DNA of 57,871 nucleotides from Lachnospiraceae bacterium (GTDB taxonomy: Bacteria; Bacillota; Clostridia; Lachnospirales; Lachnospiraceae): assembly GCA_017938485.1 (NCBI GenBank), contig JAGBBM010000027.1, positions 1 through 57,871 of the forward strand. The letters run 5' to 3'. The notes under the pieces were generated by a model. It did not search any database and had not been told where the DNA came from. It saw only the letters and a list, made by a program, of their open reading frames with translations. A program made the translations under genes and the position numbers. Shown here piece by piece: positions 33,431 to 42,724 of the stretch. How positions within the stretch are numbered: position 1 is the first letter of the stretch; each line of letters starts with the position of its first letter.

Positions 33431-35353
33431 ATGATACTACGAGATGTTTTCCTAGACATAAAAGAAATATTTGATTTTGAATATGAGAAAAATCCTAATG
33501 GCTCCTATAGAGTAAATACGGTCATTAGAAAATTAGTATACCCTGAATTATATCTTAGTGGTACATACTCTGAAAATGACATTTGCTACTATCTTATAAA
33601 TCACGATTATTCATATCAAAGTATTCCAAATATAAGAAACTCTTTTTCTGAGCTTATGAACCACACAACTATGCATAAGCGCTTTCCAGTTATTTTCTTT
33701 TCAGAACAGATTGATATAAATAAAATGTATCAATACTACGACGCATTGATTAAGAAGACATCGAAGGAAAGTTCTGGGCACCAAGAAAAACTAACAACTT
33801 TTATAAAAAAAATTTCTGAAAATGACCCAACTTTTAACGCACATCTAAAATTAATTTGTAAAAAAGATTATGAATTTCTAACATGGATTATCATATATGC
33901 CATGTTCAACAAAGAAATTGCGGATAATAAATTTGAAGAATTTATAGAAAAATCCAATTATACTATATCTAATTTAAGCATATCAGAGTCTAGTGAAAGA
34001 CATAAACTTAGCTCATTTTTATATGAAAATAAAAATAAGCTTAATAGAATTACAGCCCTTGCATTTGTGCTTAGTTCATTACAGATATTTTTTGCTCTTA
34101 TTCCTTACATCTTATCCAATAGACAAGGGACAAATACGGACAATAATACAAATATGTTTTGCATATTTCTACTTGCTTTTTCTTTATTCGTTTTAATCGT
34201 AAGAGCACTACAAACGAAATATGAATTACGCTATGCAGACTTACAGACTTATCATAATTATATGGACGAGTTCCCTGATAAATGTTTGGAAACGAAATTC
34301 AAGGAAGATATTAAACATTTTACCATTGAACCATTTAATAATCTCAGCAACTGCAATACCTCGAGAGAACGTTTGCGTAATTCTCTAAAATTTTTTGTAT
34401 ATATCATGCTAATTTTAGCTATTATTGTATCTTTTACAGCTAATAGCTTCCCTATACTTGTAGCCTTAATTTTCTTTTTCATCATTGTAGTTATGTTTGT
34501 AGATAAACATTTTCATGATGCACTGACCCGAATCGTCTACGACAAGAACACATCCAAAGAAGGCGAACTTATAAGCCAGTGGAAGGGTATAGCTAAAATA
34601 TATAAGTGGGAGTATGAGAGAACACGATTTAACTCCAAAGATGACTACTATAAAAACACTATTCACGTTCACAGCGGTGCCTGCTATAAGCATATTTTTC
34701 TTATAGCCCATGAGAGACTTAGATATAATCTATACATATACACCATAGTTTTATTGTACTTCGATTTACTATTTATACTTGTTGTATCTCTAAATATATT
34801 ATTAGGAGACAAAGTAATCCACTATTTACGGTTCAAGGACATCACAACCCTTAACCTTTTAGTAACTCTTTTTCTACTGGCAATTGGTATATACACTATT
34901 ACAACTCTTATTATATCAAGAACTAGCTATAGCAATCTTTCATTACTTGCCTATGCAAGCTCACATGCGGAAGACAATCCCGCCTGGGCAGAAAAGACTT
35001 TTCTCTCCCTTTATGCAAATGGCATCATCAAGGATACAGATTGGATGAGAGGAATATTTACATATAATGTGAGTTTATTTGAACAGGGAAAAACAATTGA
35101 CGAAATATTCCCGGAGACAGATCGAATGCTCTTCTATCATAGACAATATGTATTTAGAAATAACGCAAAAATCACAATGTCATTACTCTATGGTATACTT
35201 CTCGCAATTTTTGTATGGCACCTTGGAATCTATGCTCTTTTTGTTCCTATTACCATAGGTTGCATACTAATATATTGTTACCTGTGCATGCATGGACTTG
35301 ACAGGATACACAAGAAAAGAATAATTCACAATATTAACTCTCTTTCAAATTAA
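33431..35353 (+). CDS. Large multi-pass membrane protein, T7SS-adjacent
   Basis: 640 aa from ATG 33431, which has TTGGAGAAAG upstream; 14 in-frame codons further upstream have no ribosome site. The first ~200 residues are soluble and helical, then about eight membrane helices in pairs (near 215-260, 325-365, 445-500 and 590-625) alternate with cytosolic segments such as KNTSKEGELISQWKGIAKIYKWEYERTRFNSKDDYY. I do not recognise the family. It is the only rightward gene between the two LytTR genes. Its 3' end overlaps the convergent MFS gene by 20 bp. It could supply a membrane component that this T7SS otherwise lacks, but that is conjecture. Confidence 0.75.
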   Translation: MILRDVFLDIKEIFDFEYEKNPNGSYRVNTVIRKLVYPELYLSGTYSENDICYYLINHDYSYQSIPNIRNSFSELMNHTTMHKRFPVIFFSEQIDINKMYQYYDALIKKTSKESSGHQEKLTTFIKKISENDPTFNAHLKLICKKDYEFLTWIIIYAMFNKEIADNKFEEFIEKSNYTISNLSISESSERHKLSSFLYENKNKLNRITALAFVLSSLQIFFALIPYILSNRQGTNTDNNTNMFCIFLLAFSLFVLIVRALQTKYELRYADLQTYHNYMDEFPDKCLETKFKEDIKHFTIEPFNNLSNCNTSRERLRNSLKFFVYIMLILAIIVSFTANSFPILVALIFFFIIVVMFVDKHFHDALTRIVYDKNTSKEGELISQWKGIAKIYKWEYERTRFNSKDDYYKNTIHVHSGACYKHIFLIAHERLRYNLYIYTIVLLYFDLLFILVVSLNILLGDKVIHYLRFKDITTLNLLVTLFLLAIGIYTITTLIISRTSYSNLSLLAYASSHAEDNPAWAEKTFLSLYANGIIKDTDWMRGIFTYNVSLFEQGKTIDEIFPETDRMLFYHRQYVFRNNAKITMSLLYGILLAIFVWHLGIYALFVPITIGCILIYCYLCMHGLDRIHKKRIIHNINSLSN

Positions 35354-36557
35354 ACTTTTCTACTTTTAATAGAAGTATTATAGCAACAAGAAGCACAGGT
35401 ATGGCAGTAGAAATTTTTACTATCTCCATACCTGCTACTTTTACCAATACTGTGCATATAACAATTCCAACAGCATTACCAGCTCCGTTTATATATGCTG
35501 ATATGGCTGATATTTTTCCTATATTGTTATCTTTTGCGTTTTCCATTAAAACAAGAAATAGTATGTTAACCGCTGAAAAATATGCTCCAACCATACCTCC
35601 CCAGAAAATCCCCAAAATGTATGAAATACACTCATATTTTGAACCAATTACATATGCCAATAAGAATACTATTGCTATACTAAGACTGATACCTGCAACA
35701 TTTTTTCTTTCATATCTATCTGCAAAGATACCTATTATAATATTTATAATAAGAAGTGCTATAGGTTGCGCTAAAAGTACCTGATTTATAGCGTTCTCTT
35801 CATAACCAAGATTAGCTAAAATTGGCTCATTGTACATAGTTATACCACTTGTCGCAATCCCAATAAAAAATAATATCAACAGATATTTTTTTATTAACAA
35901 ATCATTTAGTTTACTCTTTTCTACTCTTTCCGGTGTTTTCTGCAATTGAACCCACGCTACTTTATTTTCCTTAACAATAATAACGACAAAAAGTGCTATA
36001 ATACTTACTAATATAGCAATACCATAAACACCTCTCCATCCATAGTCTGTATTCACAAAATATCCTCTACATACAGGAATTAACATTGCTGCAACAGCTG
36101 TAACTCCACTTAGTATTCCTCTAACTGTTGCCCTTCTTTTTTCTGGTAAATCTTGTGCAATATATATATTTTGTATGTCTATACTTGTTGCAAAGGTTAC
36201 TAACCCATTTCCCAAAAGATATACCCATATATTATCAGTCAATCCACAAACACCACAGCCTATAGCAAGAAAAACGAGATTTACAACCATCACCCTTTTC
36301 TTTCCATATCTATCTACAAATATTCTAGCAAGAGGGGATAATGCAGGCACAATATAAAAGGGCAGCATCATATATCCTAATCTTGACACTGCCTCTTCCA
36401 TATCAAGTTGAGTGTTCTTTATGAAAAAATCTCCAATAACAAATGACTGTATCTTGGAAAAAAGCTCTGCAGAATAAGAATCCGCAAACTGTACAATCAT
36501 TATCAAACCCACAACTAATCCAATATATAATTTTCCTGTATAATTAGCTTTTCTCAT
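35334..36557 (-). CDS. MFS transporter
   Basis: 407 aa with about 12 membrane helices and the MFS loop motif in ARIFVDRYGKKRVMVVN (after helix 2) and again in FADRYERKNVAG (after helix 8). N-terminus YIGLVVGLIMIVQFADSYSAELFS. Substrate not readable. It follows LytTR2 by 8 bp, so the two form an operon under the boxed promoter at 36958-37007. It may export a signal or take up a nutrient linked to the regulon. The last 20 bp overlap the convergent membrane-protein gene. Confidence 0.88.
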   Translation of the reverse strand: MRKANYTGKLYIGLVVGLIMIVQFADSYSAELFSKIQSFVIGDFFIKNTQLDMEEAVSRLGYMMLPFYIVPALSPLARIFVDRYGKKRVMVVNLVFLAIGCGVCGLTDNIWVYLLGNGLVTFATSIDIQNIYIAQDLPEKRRATVRGILSGVTAVAAMLIPVCRGYFVNTDYGWRGVYGIAILVSIIALFVVIIVKENKVAWVQLQKTPERVEKSKLNDLLIKKYLLILFFIGIATSGITMYNEPILANLGYEENAINQVLLAQPIALLIINIIIGIFADRYERKNVAGISLSIAIVFLLAYVIGSKYECISYILGIFWGGMVGAYFSAVNILFLVLMENAKDNNIGKISAISAYINGAGNAVGIVICTVLVKVAGMEIVKISTAIPVLLVAIILLLKVEKFNLKES

Positions 36558-36565
36558 GGAGTACT

Positions 36566-36910
36566 TTATCCTTCTTGATTTAGCATAGCACTAATTTTAG
36601 ATTTATATGCTCTGCCCAATGATATTTCTTCTCCATTATATATCTTAATGCTTTTATTTCCAATACTATTTATAAATCTACTATTCACAATGTAGCCAAT
36701 ATGACAACGAATAAAATCTGATGGTAATTTCTCTTCAATATTATTTAAAGAATCATAGATTAAATATCTTTCATTCTCACAAACTATCTGTACTTTCCTG
36801 TTAACTCTTTCAATATACACTATGCAATTTGTGTTCAAATATATCTTCTCTCTATTACATATAATCTCAATAAAATCTTTTAATATTGTGTTTTTCTGTG
36901 TTGTTCCCAT
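36566..36910 (-). CDS. Stand-alone LytTR DNA-binding regulator 2
   Basis: 114 aa from ATG 36910; a TTG 12 bp earlier is in frame but less likely. Single LytTR domain with YIERVNRKVQIVCENERYLIYDSLNNIEEKLPSDFIRCHIGYIVNSRFINSI and the end EEISLGRAYKSKI. Clearly homologous to LytTR1 at 32861. No receiver domain. It is first in an operon with the MFS gene, and its own promoter carries two near-identical half-sites, so autoregulation is likely. Confidence 0.88.
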   Translation of the reverse strand: MGTTQKNTILKDFIEIICNREKIYLNTNCIVYIERVNRKVQIVCENERYLIYDSLNNIEEKLPSDFIRCHIGYIVNSRFINSIGNKSIKIYNGEEISLGRAYKSKISAMLNQEG

Positions 36911-36957
36911 ATCTTTTCTCAAGTATAATAACCGTCCCCCTACCGTTGTTAATTATA

Positions 36958-37019
36958 GTTATATTTCATTGTAAACTATTCGTTCAATACACCTTGCATA
37001 AATAACACTTCTCCTTGCA
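36958..37019 (-). promoter_or_regulatory. LytTR2-MFS promoter with activator box and repeated half-site
   Basis: TTGAAC (36982-36987) with ATATAA at 17 bp or TATAAC at 18 bp. Box TGTTATTTATGCAA (36994-37007) is 6 bp upstream. CCTTGCA occurs at 36992-36998 and again at 37013-37019, a 21-bp repeat equal to 9-bp half-sites with a 12-bp spacer, as for LytTR proteins. Confidence 0.7.
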
Positions 37020-37079
37020 AAAACAGTTCTTCATTTTTTTCACTTTAAAATTTAATTCATATTTCTACGACTGCTTCAT

Positions 37080-37128
37080 TGTCGTTTATGCACACTTAAT
37101 TGAATATGATTTTTCCAAAATGTATAAT
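37080..37128 (+). promoter_or_regulatory. Lipoprotein promoter with activator box
   Basis: TTGAAT (37100-37105), 17 bp, TATAAT (37123-37128). Box TGTCGTTTATGCAC (37080-37093) lies 6 bp upstream, as in the other two promoters. Divergent from the LytTR2-MFS promoter. Confidence 0.75.
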
Positions 37129-37157
37129 TATACAAAATCTTTCAGGAGGGAACTTTT

Positions 37158-38654
37158 ATGACAAATTATAAAAAAATACCGAAATTTTTAGCCGTTTTTA
37201 CTTTATTACTTGGTTTATGTGCCTGTGACAAAAATAACAACAACAGCAAAATAGATTTATCAGATATAACCACTACCTCGGAAAAAATAACAACTGAAGC
37301 AACAACCGAAATAACAGCTGAACAAACCACAGAAGAACAGATTATATACAATGAATTTGAGGATTTTTATTTGGTGGATTATGCTGTTCTAGCAGGTATA
37401 TTAGAAAATCAAGAAGGTTCTATTGTGGGGGCGGTAATTATGGATCCAAATATGGATGGAATAGGTGATTTGTTTGTAAGTAAAAATCTTCCTGAATCCT
37501 CTCCGTTTTACGGAAGACAAACCTACTATGCTTTTAGTGATAGTAGTAATCCTATGTGTGAAATACACACAGCCACCGGTGCTGCAGGAAGTAATTATAT
37601 GGCTATATATAACGAAACCAACATATTTTATGAGAATGATTATGCGGCTGCAACAAATACAGAAATATCGTATTATGAATGGGATTATGGCTGGATTTGT
37701 CAAGCAAATTATAGATTTACTTGCGATGAAAACTATAATCCAATCCATACATATACCGCAGGTGAAAATAATATTTCCGCCGAGGAATATGCTTCCATTA
37801 CCGAAAAATATAAAACTTACACTGATATTTCCAACAATATAGACAACATAAAAGAAGTATCAATTGAAAATGCTAACTATAATGATGTAGTTTTTAATTA
37901 TAGAGAACATTTAAAAAAATCAAACCAAAACTATGTTTTTGAAGAAGGGGATATCGATGGTGATGGTACAAATGAAGCTTGTTTCTTTGTTCTTGATTAT
38001 GCAAGTCCATGGCGTAACAATCTTTGGAGCTATGGTGAACTTGACGAAGAATGCTTTGTAAACAATGGAGAAAACTTCATTACTCTTGTTTATATCGACG
38101 AGACTGGTTCAAATATATCCTTTGAAATAAAGTATATTCACGAGCTTGATGATTTATCTCATGTAGCAATCAACGATTCTATCGATATTTATGACAGGTA
38201 TAATTTCATACATAACTATGACATGGCGACCTCTGTCAATGTACTTGCTTTAAATAAGATATACTACAATGGTTCTGTGGAGGAAGCATTATACTCTCAA
38301 ACATTTTATGCTTCCAGCATACAAGCTCCTTGTTGGACTGTTTATACCTTCGACAAAAATGGAAAATGTAAGGTTGCATATCGAGATATAGATATACCGG
38401 ATTTATACAGTGAACGTTACTGTGATTACACTTTTGACCCAACAAGAAACACACTTACCATATATGGTGAAGATGGTTATTCTACCACCTACACATACAA
38501 CGAAGATTATGAAATATTTGAAACAGAACCATATGATACAAGCTTTCCTGGTGAGAGCCCACATTATGTACGTTCTTTCATAGTTGCCATACCTGGTACC
38601 CCTACGTCTGAAGAGTTTGGATATTATAGTAAATTTTTTCACGAAGGTTTATAA
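37158..38654 (+). CDS. Lipoprotein with Thr-rich linker and calcium-loop-like motifs
   Basis: 498 aa. N-terminal signal peptide with lipobox LGLCAC (Cys near 23), then a Thr/Glu-rich linker (about 38-62) and a large extracellular domain. Two DxDxDG-like loops are present: MDPNMDGIGDLF (near 97-108) and EGDIDGDGTNEAC (near 263-275), as in dockerin/FG-GAP-type calcium loops. The family is unknown. AGGAGGG ribosome site. The boxed promoter puts it in the same regulon as the T7SS operon. Possible surface receptor or effector partner. Confidence 0.8.
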   Translation: MTNYKKIPKFLAVFTLLLGLCACDKNNNNSKIDLSDITTTSEKITTEATTEITAEQTTEEQIIYNEFEDFYLVDYAVLAGILENQEGSIVGAVIMDPNMDGIGDLFVSKNLPESSPFYGRQTYYAFSDSSNPMCEIHTATGAAGSNYMAIYNETNIFYENDYAAATNTEISYYEWDYGWICQANYRFTCDENYNPIHTYTAGENNISAEEYASITEKYKTYTDISNNIDNIKEVSIENANYNDVVFNYREHLKKSNQNYVFEEGDIDGDGTNEACFFVLDYASPWRNNLWSYGELDEECFVNNGENFITLVYIDETGSNISFEIKYIHELDDLSHVAINDSIDIYDRYNFIHNYDMATSVNVLALNKIYYNGSVEEALYSQTFYASSIQAPCWTVYTFDKNGKCKVAYRDIDIPDLYSERYCDYTFDPTRNTLTIYGEDGYSTTYTYNEDYEIFETEPYDTSFPGESPHYVRSFIVAIPGTPTSEEFGYYSKFFHEGL

Positions 38655-38671
38655 TCTTAATATATTTAATT

Positions 38672-38722
38672 AAAAAACCTAAGTATTGCTCAAACATCGT
38701 TCTGCAATACTTAGGTTTTTTA
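38672..38722. terminator. Bidirectional terminator
   Basis: AAAAAACCTAAGTATTGC and its complement form an 18-bp perfect stem with a 14-nt loop, serving the lipoprotein gene and the convergent sipL-like gene. Confidence 0.9.
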
Positions 38723-38728
38723 TTCTCT

Positions 38729-40279
38729 CTACGACTTAACTATAACCAATCTGTCCCCCTCTTTAAGATTATCACTATCAAGATTATTTATTGACCGTAT
38801 AGATTCTGTAGTTGCATAATATTTTCTAGCAATCGACCAAAGGGTATCTCCTTTTTTCACAATATATCCCACAATTCCAGGCATAGCTGCCTTTTTCTCA
38901 TAATCTATAGGAACTAACTTCATATCAGTTATAACCTCAGTCTTAGACTTAGAAAATACGGATATTCCTAGATTAACCTGAGCCTTTATCTCCACTTCCT
39001 CACTACTTTGCATAACTGCACTGAGCTGATCTAGACTCGGTATGATTCTTACAGAGTCCTCTCTGGTAAGAGGCACTGAATCAACAGAGTATTCAAATGG
39101 CATATCAAGCTCCATACAGTTCATAGGGTCATCCCCGGAGGAAATATACAATACGCTGGTTTTTACCACACCGGATATATGAATCTTGCTCTCCTCAATA
39201 TCCACGTCATCCACATCAACCGAACCATATACATGACATATCTGCAGAAGCTTTCCCTGACTAGCTGTTAACCGCTTTCTCTGAGTAATTTTTGCCTTAG
39301 CCTGATTTCTAATAAGAAGGTTCTCATAACAAAACTCACTGGTTTCAGGAATAATTTCCACCTGAGGAGAGAACATATCATGAAGAATATTTATCTCCTG
39401 CTCCTCATACATTTTTATATTCATATCCATATTGTATTCCACACCAATTACGCGGTCTTCCCCGTCGGCATCGGAGCGAATGCACACATCCCCTTTCCCA
39501 AGAAATGCATCCACCTCCGATATCATTCCTTCCTTTGCACCACTACATTCCAGCTCTCTAGAAATAGTCCTTACGGAGAAAAGATACTGTATCGGAAGAT
39601 GCTCTTCCTGACCTTTATAAACTACGAATATTTCAATCTCTCCTCGAATACTGAGCTTATTATCAAGGGGCTTGGTCTCTATATTTCTTAGCTCTACCGA
39701 AGACCACATAATACACTTTATATTAGGTTTATTCTGAGGAATATCAATTTCTTCCTTAATTTTACACACATCTCTTTTAGAGATAATCGTATCTGTTGAC
39801 ACAATCTTTTTATACTGGCACTCAATTCCCTGACCATTTTCCAGGTCTGTGGCAGCATTAATTTTCAAATCTTCATAAGCACTTACTGCATTACCTATAA
39901 GTCCCCGAACCTCTATTTTTCTTGAATTTATGACGCTTACGGTAAGGTCCTCCAGCCTACACTGACTATCCGCCACATTACTTCTAGTCATACCATCCAC
40001 ATTTACTTGGTCTTCAAAAGGAATACTCCCCTCATATACCTCAATGTCCGGCTTTTCCCCTACGGTTTTATATAAAATTTTAAAGAAAACCTCACCGATT
40101 ACCCTAACTCTATTTTCCTCAGACACAACCTCGTCTACAACTATGTAACCATCCTTTGCTATAACCTTATCTATATCTTCCTTAGAATCTGGGACATTAA
40201 AATCCTCATCTATGGTAAGTTGAGAATACTTTGAAGCCTTCAAAATACTTGTATGTATATCTTTTCTACAAAAATCCAT
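38729..40279 (-). CDS. sipL: SPOCS (DUF3794) and LysM protein, SipL-like
   Basis: 516 aa. Repeated SPOCS/DUF3794-type beta domains (clear at VRVIGEVFFKILYKTV.. and LSIRGEIEIFVVYKGQEEHLPIQYLFSV, and again at HISGVVKTSVLYISSGDDPMNCMELDMPFEY) are followed by a C-terminal LysM (GYIVKKGDTLWSIARKYYATTESIRSINNLDSDNLKEGDRLVI). This is the layout of C. difficile SipL, which works with SpoIVA in spore coat assembly. The length also fits. No signal peptide, in line with a mother-cell cytosolic role. Confidence 0.85.
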   Translation of the reverse strand: MDFCRKDIHTSILKASKYSQLTIDEDFNVPDSKEDIDKVIAKDGYIVVDEVVSEENRVRVIGEVFFKILYKTVGEKPDIEVYEGSIPFEDQVNVDGMTRSNVADSQCRLEDLTVSVINSRKIEVRGLIGNAVSAYEDLKINAATDLENGQGIECQYKKIVSTDTIISKRDVCKIKEEIDIPQNKPNIKCIMWSSVELRNIETKPLDNKLSIRGEIEIFVVYKGQEEHLPIQYLFSVRTISRELECSGAKEGMISEVDAFLGKGDVCIRSDADGEDRVIGVEYNMDMNIKMYEEQEINILHDMFSPQVEIIPETSEFCYENLLIRNQAKAKITQRKRLTASQGKLLQICHVYGSVDVDDVDIEESKIHISGVVKTSVLYISSGDDPMNCMELDMPFEYSVDSVPLTREDSVRIIPSLDQLSAVMQSSEEVEIKAQVNLGISVFSKSKTEVITDMKLVPIDYEKKAAMPGIVGYIVKKGDTLWSIARKYYATTESIRSINNLDSDNLKEGDRLVIVKS

Positions 40280-40356
40280 AAAACCTCCACCTATTCATAT
40301 ATAATCTGTGTGCCTATGTTTCTAAATATATTCCTTCCTACCCTTTTTTATGCTCC

Positions 40357-40779
40357 TTAATCTATATCAAAAACCACTGGCAAATCATATTTTTCACACT
40401 TTAGTACAATATATGGATACATAGACGCTCCACCAGTCATCTGATTATCTTCTTTTTCTTCCTCTGTAATAAGATTGGTTTCCACATATATGGCATTATC
40501 AGTAAGGTACAAATCCTCAACCACCACATTTAAATTCTGTCTGTTTTTCTCTCCATAGCCAATCACTATATACATATAATCATTGTTTATATAGCTAAGC
40601 TTAAATACCTTGTGTTTCTTTTCTTCTATAATTTCAACTAATTCCTCTGGTAGTTTGGTTTTGTCACACACAGTAAAATCAATATCTTTTCTTGCTTCCT
40701 CTTCCTTCTTTCCACAAGCAGAAAGACTACATAAAAGGATTAGTAGACCTAGTAAAACAAAAAAATGCTTTGTTCTCAT
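40357..40779 (-). CDS. Small lipoprotein, PrcB-like domain
   Basis: 140 aa. Lipobox LCSLSAC (Cys near 22). The mature part has the PrcB C-terminal-type pattern: YMYIVIGYGEKNRQNLNVVVEDLYLTDNAIYVETNLI and a final TGGASMYPYIVLKCEKYDLPVVF. PrcB-like domains occur in envelope proteins of unknown function. Stands alone between sipL and ywmB on the same strand. Confidence 0.7.
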   Translation of the reverse strand: MRTKHFFVLLGLLILLCSLSACGKKEEEARKDIDFTVCDKTKLPEELVEIIEEKKHKVFKLSYINNDYMYIVIGYGEKNRQNLNVVVEDLYLTDNAIYVETNLITEEEKEDNQMTGGASMYPYIVLKCEKYDLPVVFDID

Positions 40780-40813
40780 ACTCCACCTAAAAAATGCATT
40801 ATTAAAATAATAT

Positions 40814-40843
40814 GCTCTCCAATCCCTTTTTAGAATTGGAGAG
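40814..40843 (-). terminator. Hairpin after ywmB-like gene
   Basis: GCTCTCCAAT/ATTGGAGAGC perfect stem with a 10-nt loop, followed leftward by an AT-rich stretch with only a short T run. Confidence 0.6.
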
Positions 40844-40850
40844 CACTATT

Positions 40851-41612
40851 TTAAAACGACCTATCTATAAATGGCACTGCCCTATGAATATAAGTTACAT
40901 CCTGTTCCTCGTCATAAGAAAATGCAATGTTTACATTTACTCGATTATCCCCCTGATATACATATTCTTCTATTCCATTGCTATAACCATAAATTGTAGT
41001 TACTCCTTCGAACTCTACAGCCTCAACCTCTACTGCATCCATAATCTCAAGAAAATCTTTTGTCTCCCTGTCTATCTCACTTTCAGTTAGTTCTCCCGGA
41101 TACTGAGAAAGGAGATAAATATTGGTGTTTGGCTCCATCCCAAGTCCTTCATATAGTTCATCAACTATCTCTTTGTAGGTATAAGCTGCTGAACCATTTG
41201 AGCCCTTAAGCACAATTTCTACCATGATATAATTTTCCATAAGCTTTTGTCCATACTCATCCTCTTCCACAAGTGAAATCACCTTTATCTTGGTATCTCC
41301 CTGCTGCCCACATTTTGATAAAACTGTAGTGTTACCTTCACCTTCACTTCTATGACTTATTTCATATCCCCCAGTTACACCTAATTCCGCTGCTATATTT
41401 TTTGCAATTAACTCTTTTGCCTCAGGACTTAGTACTTGCTTACCATAATAAGAGTACGCTTTTACCGACCCTTCCATAAGATTATCAACTCCCTGACTCA
41501 TAACCTGTTCCACCATTTTCTCCTCTCTATTAATGGCAGAGTTAATAAATAACTGTAGAAGAGCTGCTGCCCATATAAGTACTATCACATAAATTCTTGA
41601 TTTCTTGCTCAT
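40851..41612 (-). CDS. ywmB: YwmB-family (DUF1779) protein
   Basis: 253 aa, near the usual family length. An N-terminal membrane anchor/signal (RIYVIVLIWAAALLQLFI, 6-23) precedes the exported part. Family-like features are the KQVLSPEAKELIAKNIAAELG segment, a Gln/Glu-rich middle, and the C-terminal VNVNIAFSYDEEQDVTYIHRAVPFID. YwmB proteins are predicted to be outside the membrane with a TATA-binding-like fold. The function is not settled. Confidence 0.7.
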   Translation of the reverse strand: MSKKSRIYVIVLIWAAALLQLFINSAINREEKMVEQVMSQGVDNLMEGSVKAYSYYGKQVLSPEAKELIAKNIAAELGVTGGYEISHRSEGEGNTTVLSKCGQQGDTKIKVISLVEEDEYGQKLMENYIMVEIVLKGSNGSAAYTYKEIVDELYEGLGMEPNTNIYLLSQYPGELTESEIDRETKDFLEIMDAVEVEAVEFEGVTTIYGYSNGIEEYVYQGDNRVNVNIAFSYDEEQDVTYIHRAVPFIDRSF

Positions 41613-41727
41613 ATAATCCCTCTTTCTTTTAATACTTAAATATTTTGGTTTTTTACCTTTCTATATCCGAATTATTACCAAGTTCTTCCTAAGTTATTCA
41701 TATGAATTTTGTATTGCTTTTTTGGCA

Positions 41728-41756
41728 TTTACTTTCGCACTTTAACGTGATATAAT
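41728..41756 (+). promoter_or_regulatory. Promoter of tyrA
   Basis: TTTACT (41728-41733), 17 bp, TATAAT (41751-41756), 40 bp before the tyrA start. Confidence 0.6.
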
Positions 41757-41796
41757 GCAACCTATAAAGAATCATATTTTGAAAGAAGGTTTTTCT

Positions 41797-42639
41797 ATGA
41801 CAGTTGGAATAGTTGGTTTGGGACTTATCGGCGGTTCCTTTGCAAAAGCATATGGTGAACACGGCGAATACAAGGTTCTTGCATATGATATAAGTGAAAA
41901 TGCCATGCAAAGCGCTTACGATATGAAGATAATAGACGGAGAGTTAAATGAGAAAAGTATTCCTGAGTGTGACTTGATTCTTATTGCCCTTTATCCAGAT
42001 GCAACTATTGAATATCTTAGATCAAATGCCCCTCACATAGCTAGCCACACTATGGTTATAGACTGCTGTGGTGTTAAAGAATATATCTGTGATGCTTGCT
42101 TTCCTATAGCAAGGGAATATGGCTTTACCTTTGTAGGTGGACACCCTATGGCGGGACGTCATTTTTCAGGTATTGAGTACAGCACTAAAACTATGTACAA
42201 TGGTGCATCTATGGTTTTAGTTCCAGAACAATTGGATGATACAGAAACTGTCGAAAGAGCTAAAAAGCTTCTTTCTCCTATACATTTTGGAAAATTTACT
42301 ATTTGCGATGCAAATCGTCACGACGCAATGATTGCCTTTACATCTCAGATGGCTCACGTAGTTTCTAATGCTTATGTAAAAAGTCCAACGGCAAAAAGCC
42401 ACGATGGCTTTTCCGCAGGAAGCTACAAGGATTTAACTCGTGTGGCCTGGCTCAACGAAACTATGTGGACAGAACTTTTCTTAGAAAACAAAGAACATCT
42501 TCTTACCGAACTTGACTACTTCATCAAGTCACTTACAGAGTACAGAGATGCTATGGAAAATAATGATGCTTCCACATTAAAAAAACTTCTTGCTGAAGGC
42601 AAGAAATGTAAGGAAGAAATTGATGGCTTAAGTGAATAA
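41797..42639 (+). CDS. tyrA: Prephenate dehydrogenase
   Basis: 280 aa from ATG 41797 with GAAAGAAGG upstream; 14 codons before it have no ribosome site. Starts MTVGIVGLGLIGGSFAKAY, the NAD-binding Rossmann loop. It has VIDCCGVKEYI, the GGHPMAGRHFSGIEYS block and FTSQMAHVVSNAY (catalytic His region). Makes 4-hydroxyphenylpyruvate for tyrosine. No ACT or chorismate mutase domain, so it is the single-function form. Confidence 0.92.
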   Translation: MTVGIVGLGLIGGSFAKAYGEHGEYKVLAYDISENAMQSAYDMKIIDGELNEKSIPECDLILIALYPDATIEYLRSNAPHIASHTMVIDCCGVKEYICDACFPIAREYGFTFVGGHPMAGRHFSGIEYSTKTMYNGASMVLVPEQLDDTETVERAKKLLSPIHFGKFTICDANRHDAMIAFTSQMAHVVSNAYVKSPTAKSHDGFSAGSYKDLTRVAWLNETMWTELFLENKEHLLTELDYFIKSLTEYRDAMENNDASTLKKLLAEGKKCKEEIDGLSE

Positions 42640-42654
42640 CCAATAATTTAATAT

Positions 42655-42707
42655 AAAAAAGACACTACCTAATCGAAGATTAAAATCGACTAGATCGTGT
42701 CTTTTTT
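42655..42707. terminator. Bidirectional terminator
   Basis: AAAAAAGACAC (42655-42665) pairs with GTGTCTTTTTT (42697-42707), with an inner TAATCGA/TCGACTA pair. Serves tyrA and the convergent flagellin gene. Confidence 0.85.
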
Positions 42708-42724
42708 ATGTATTATTAAATATA

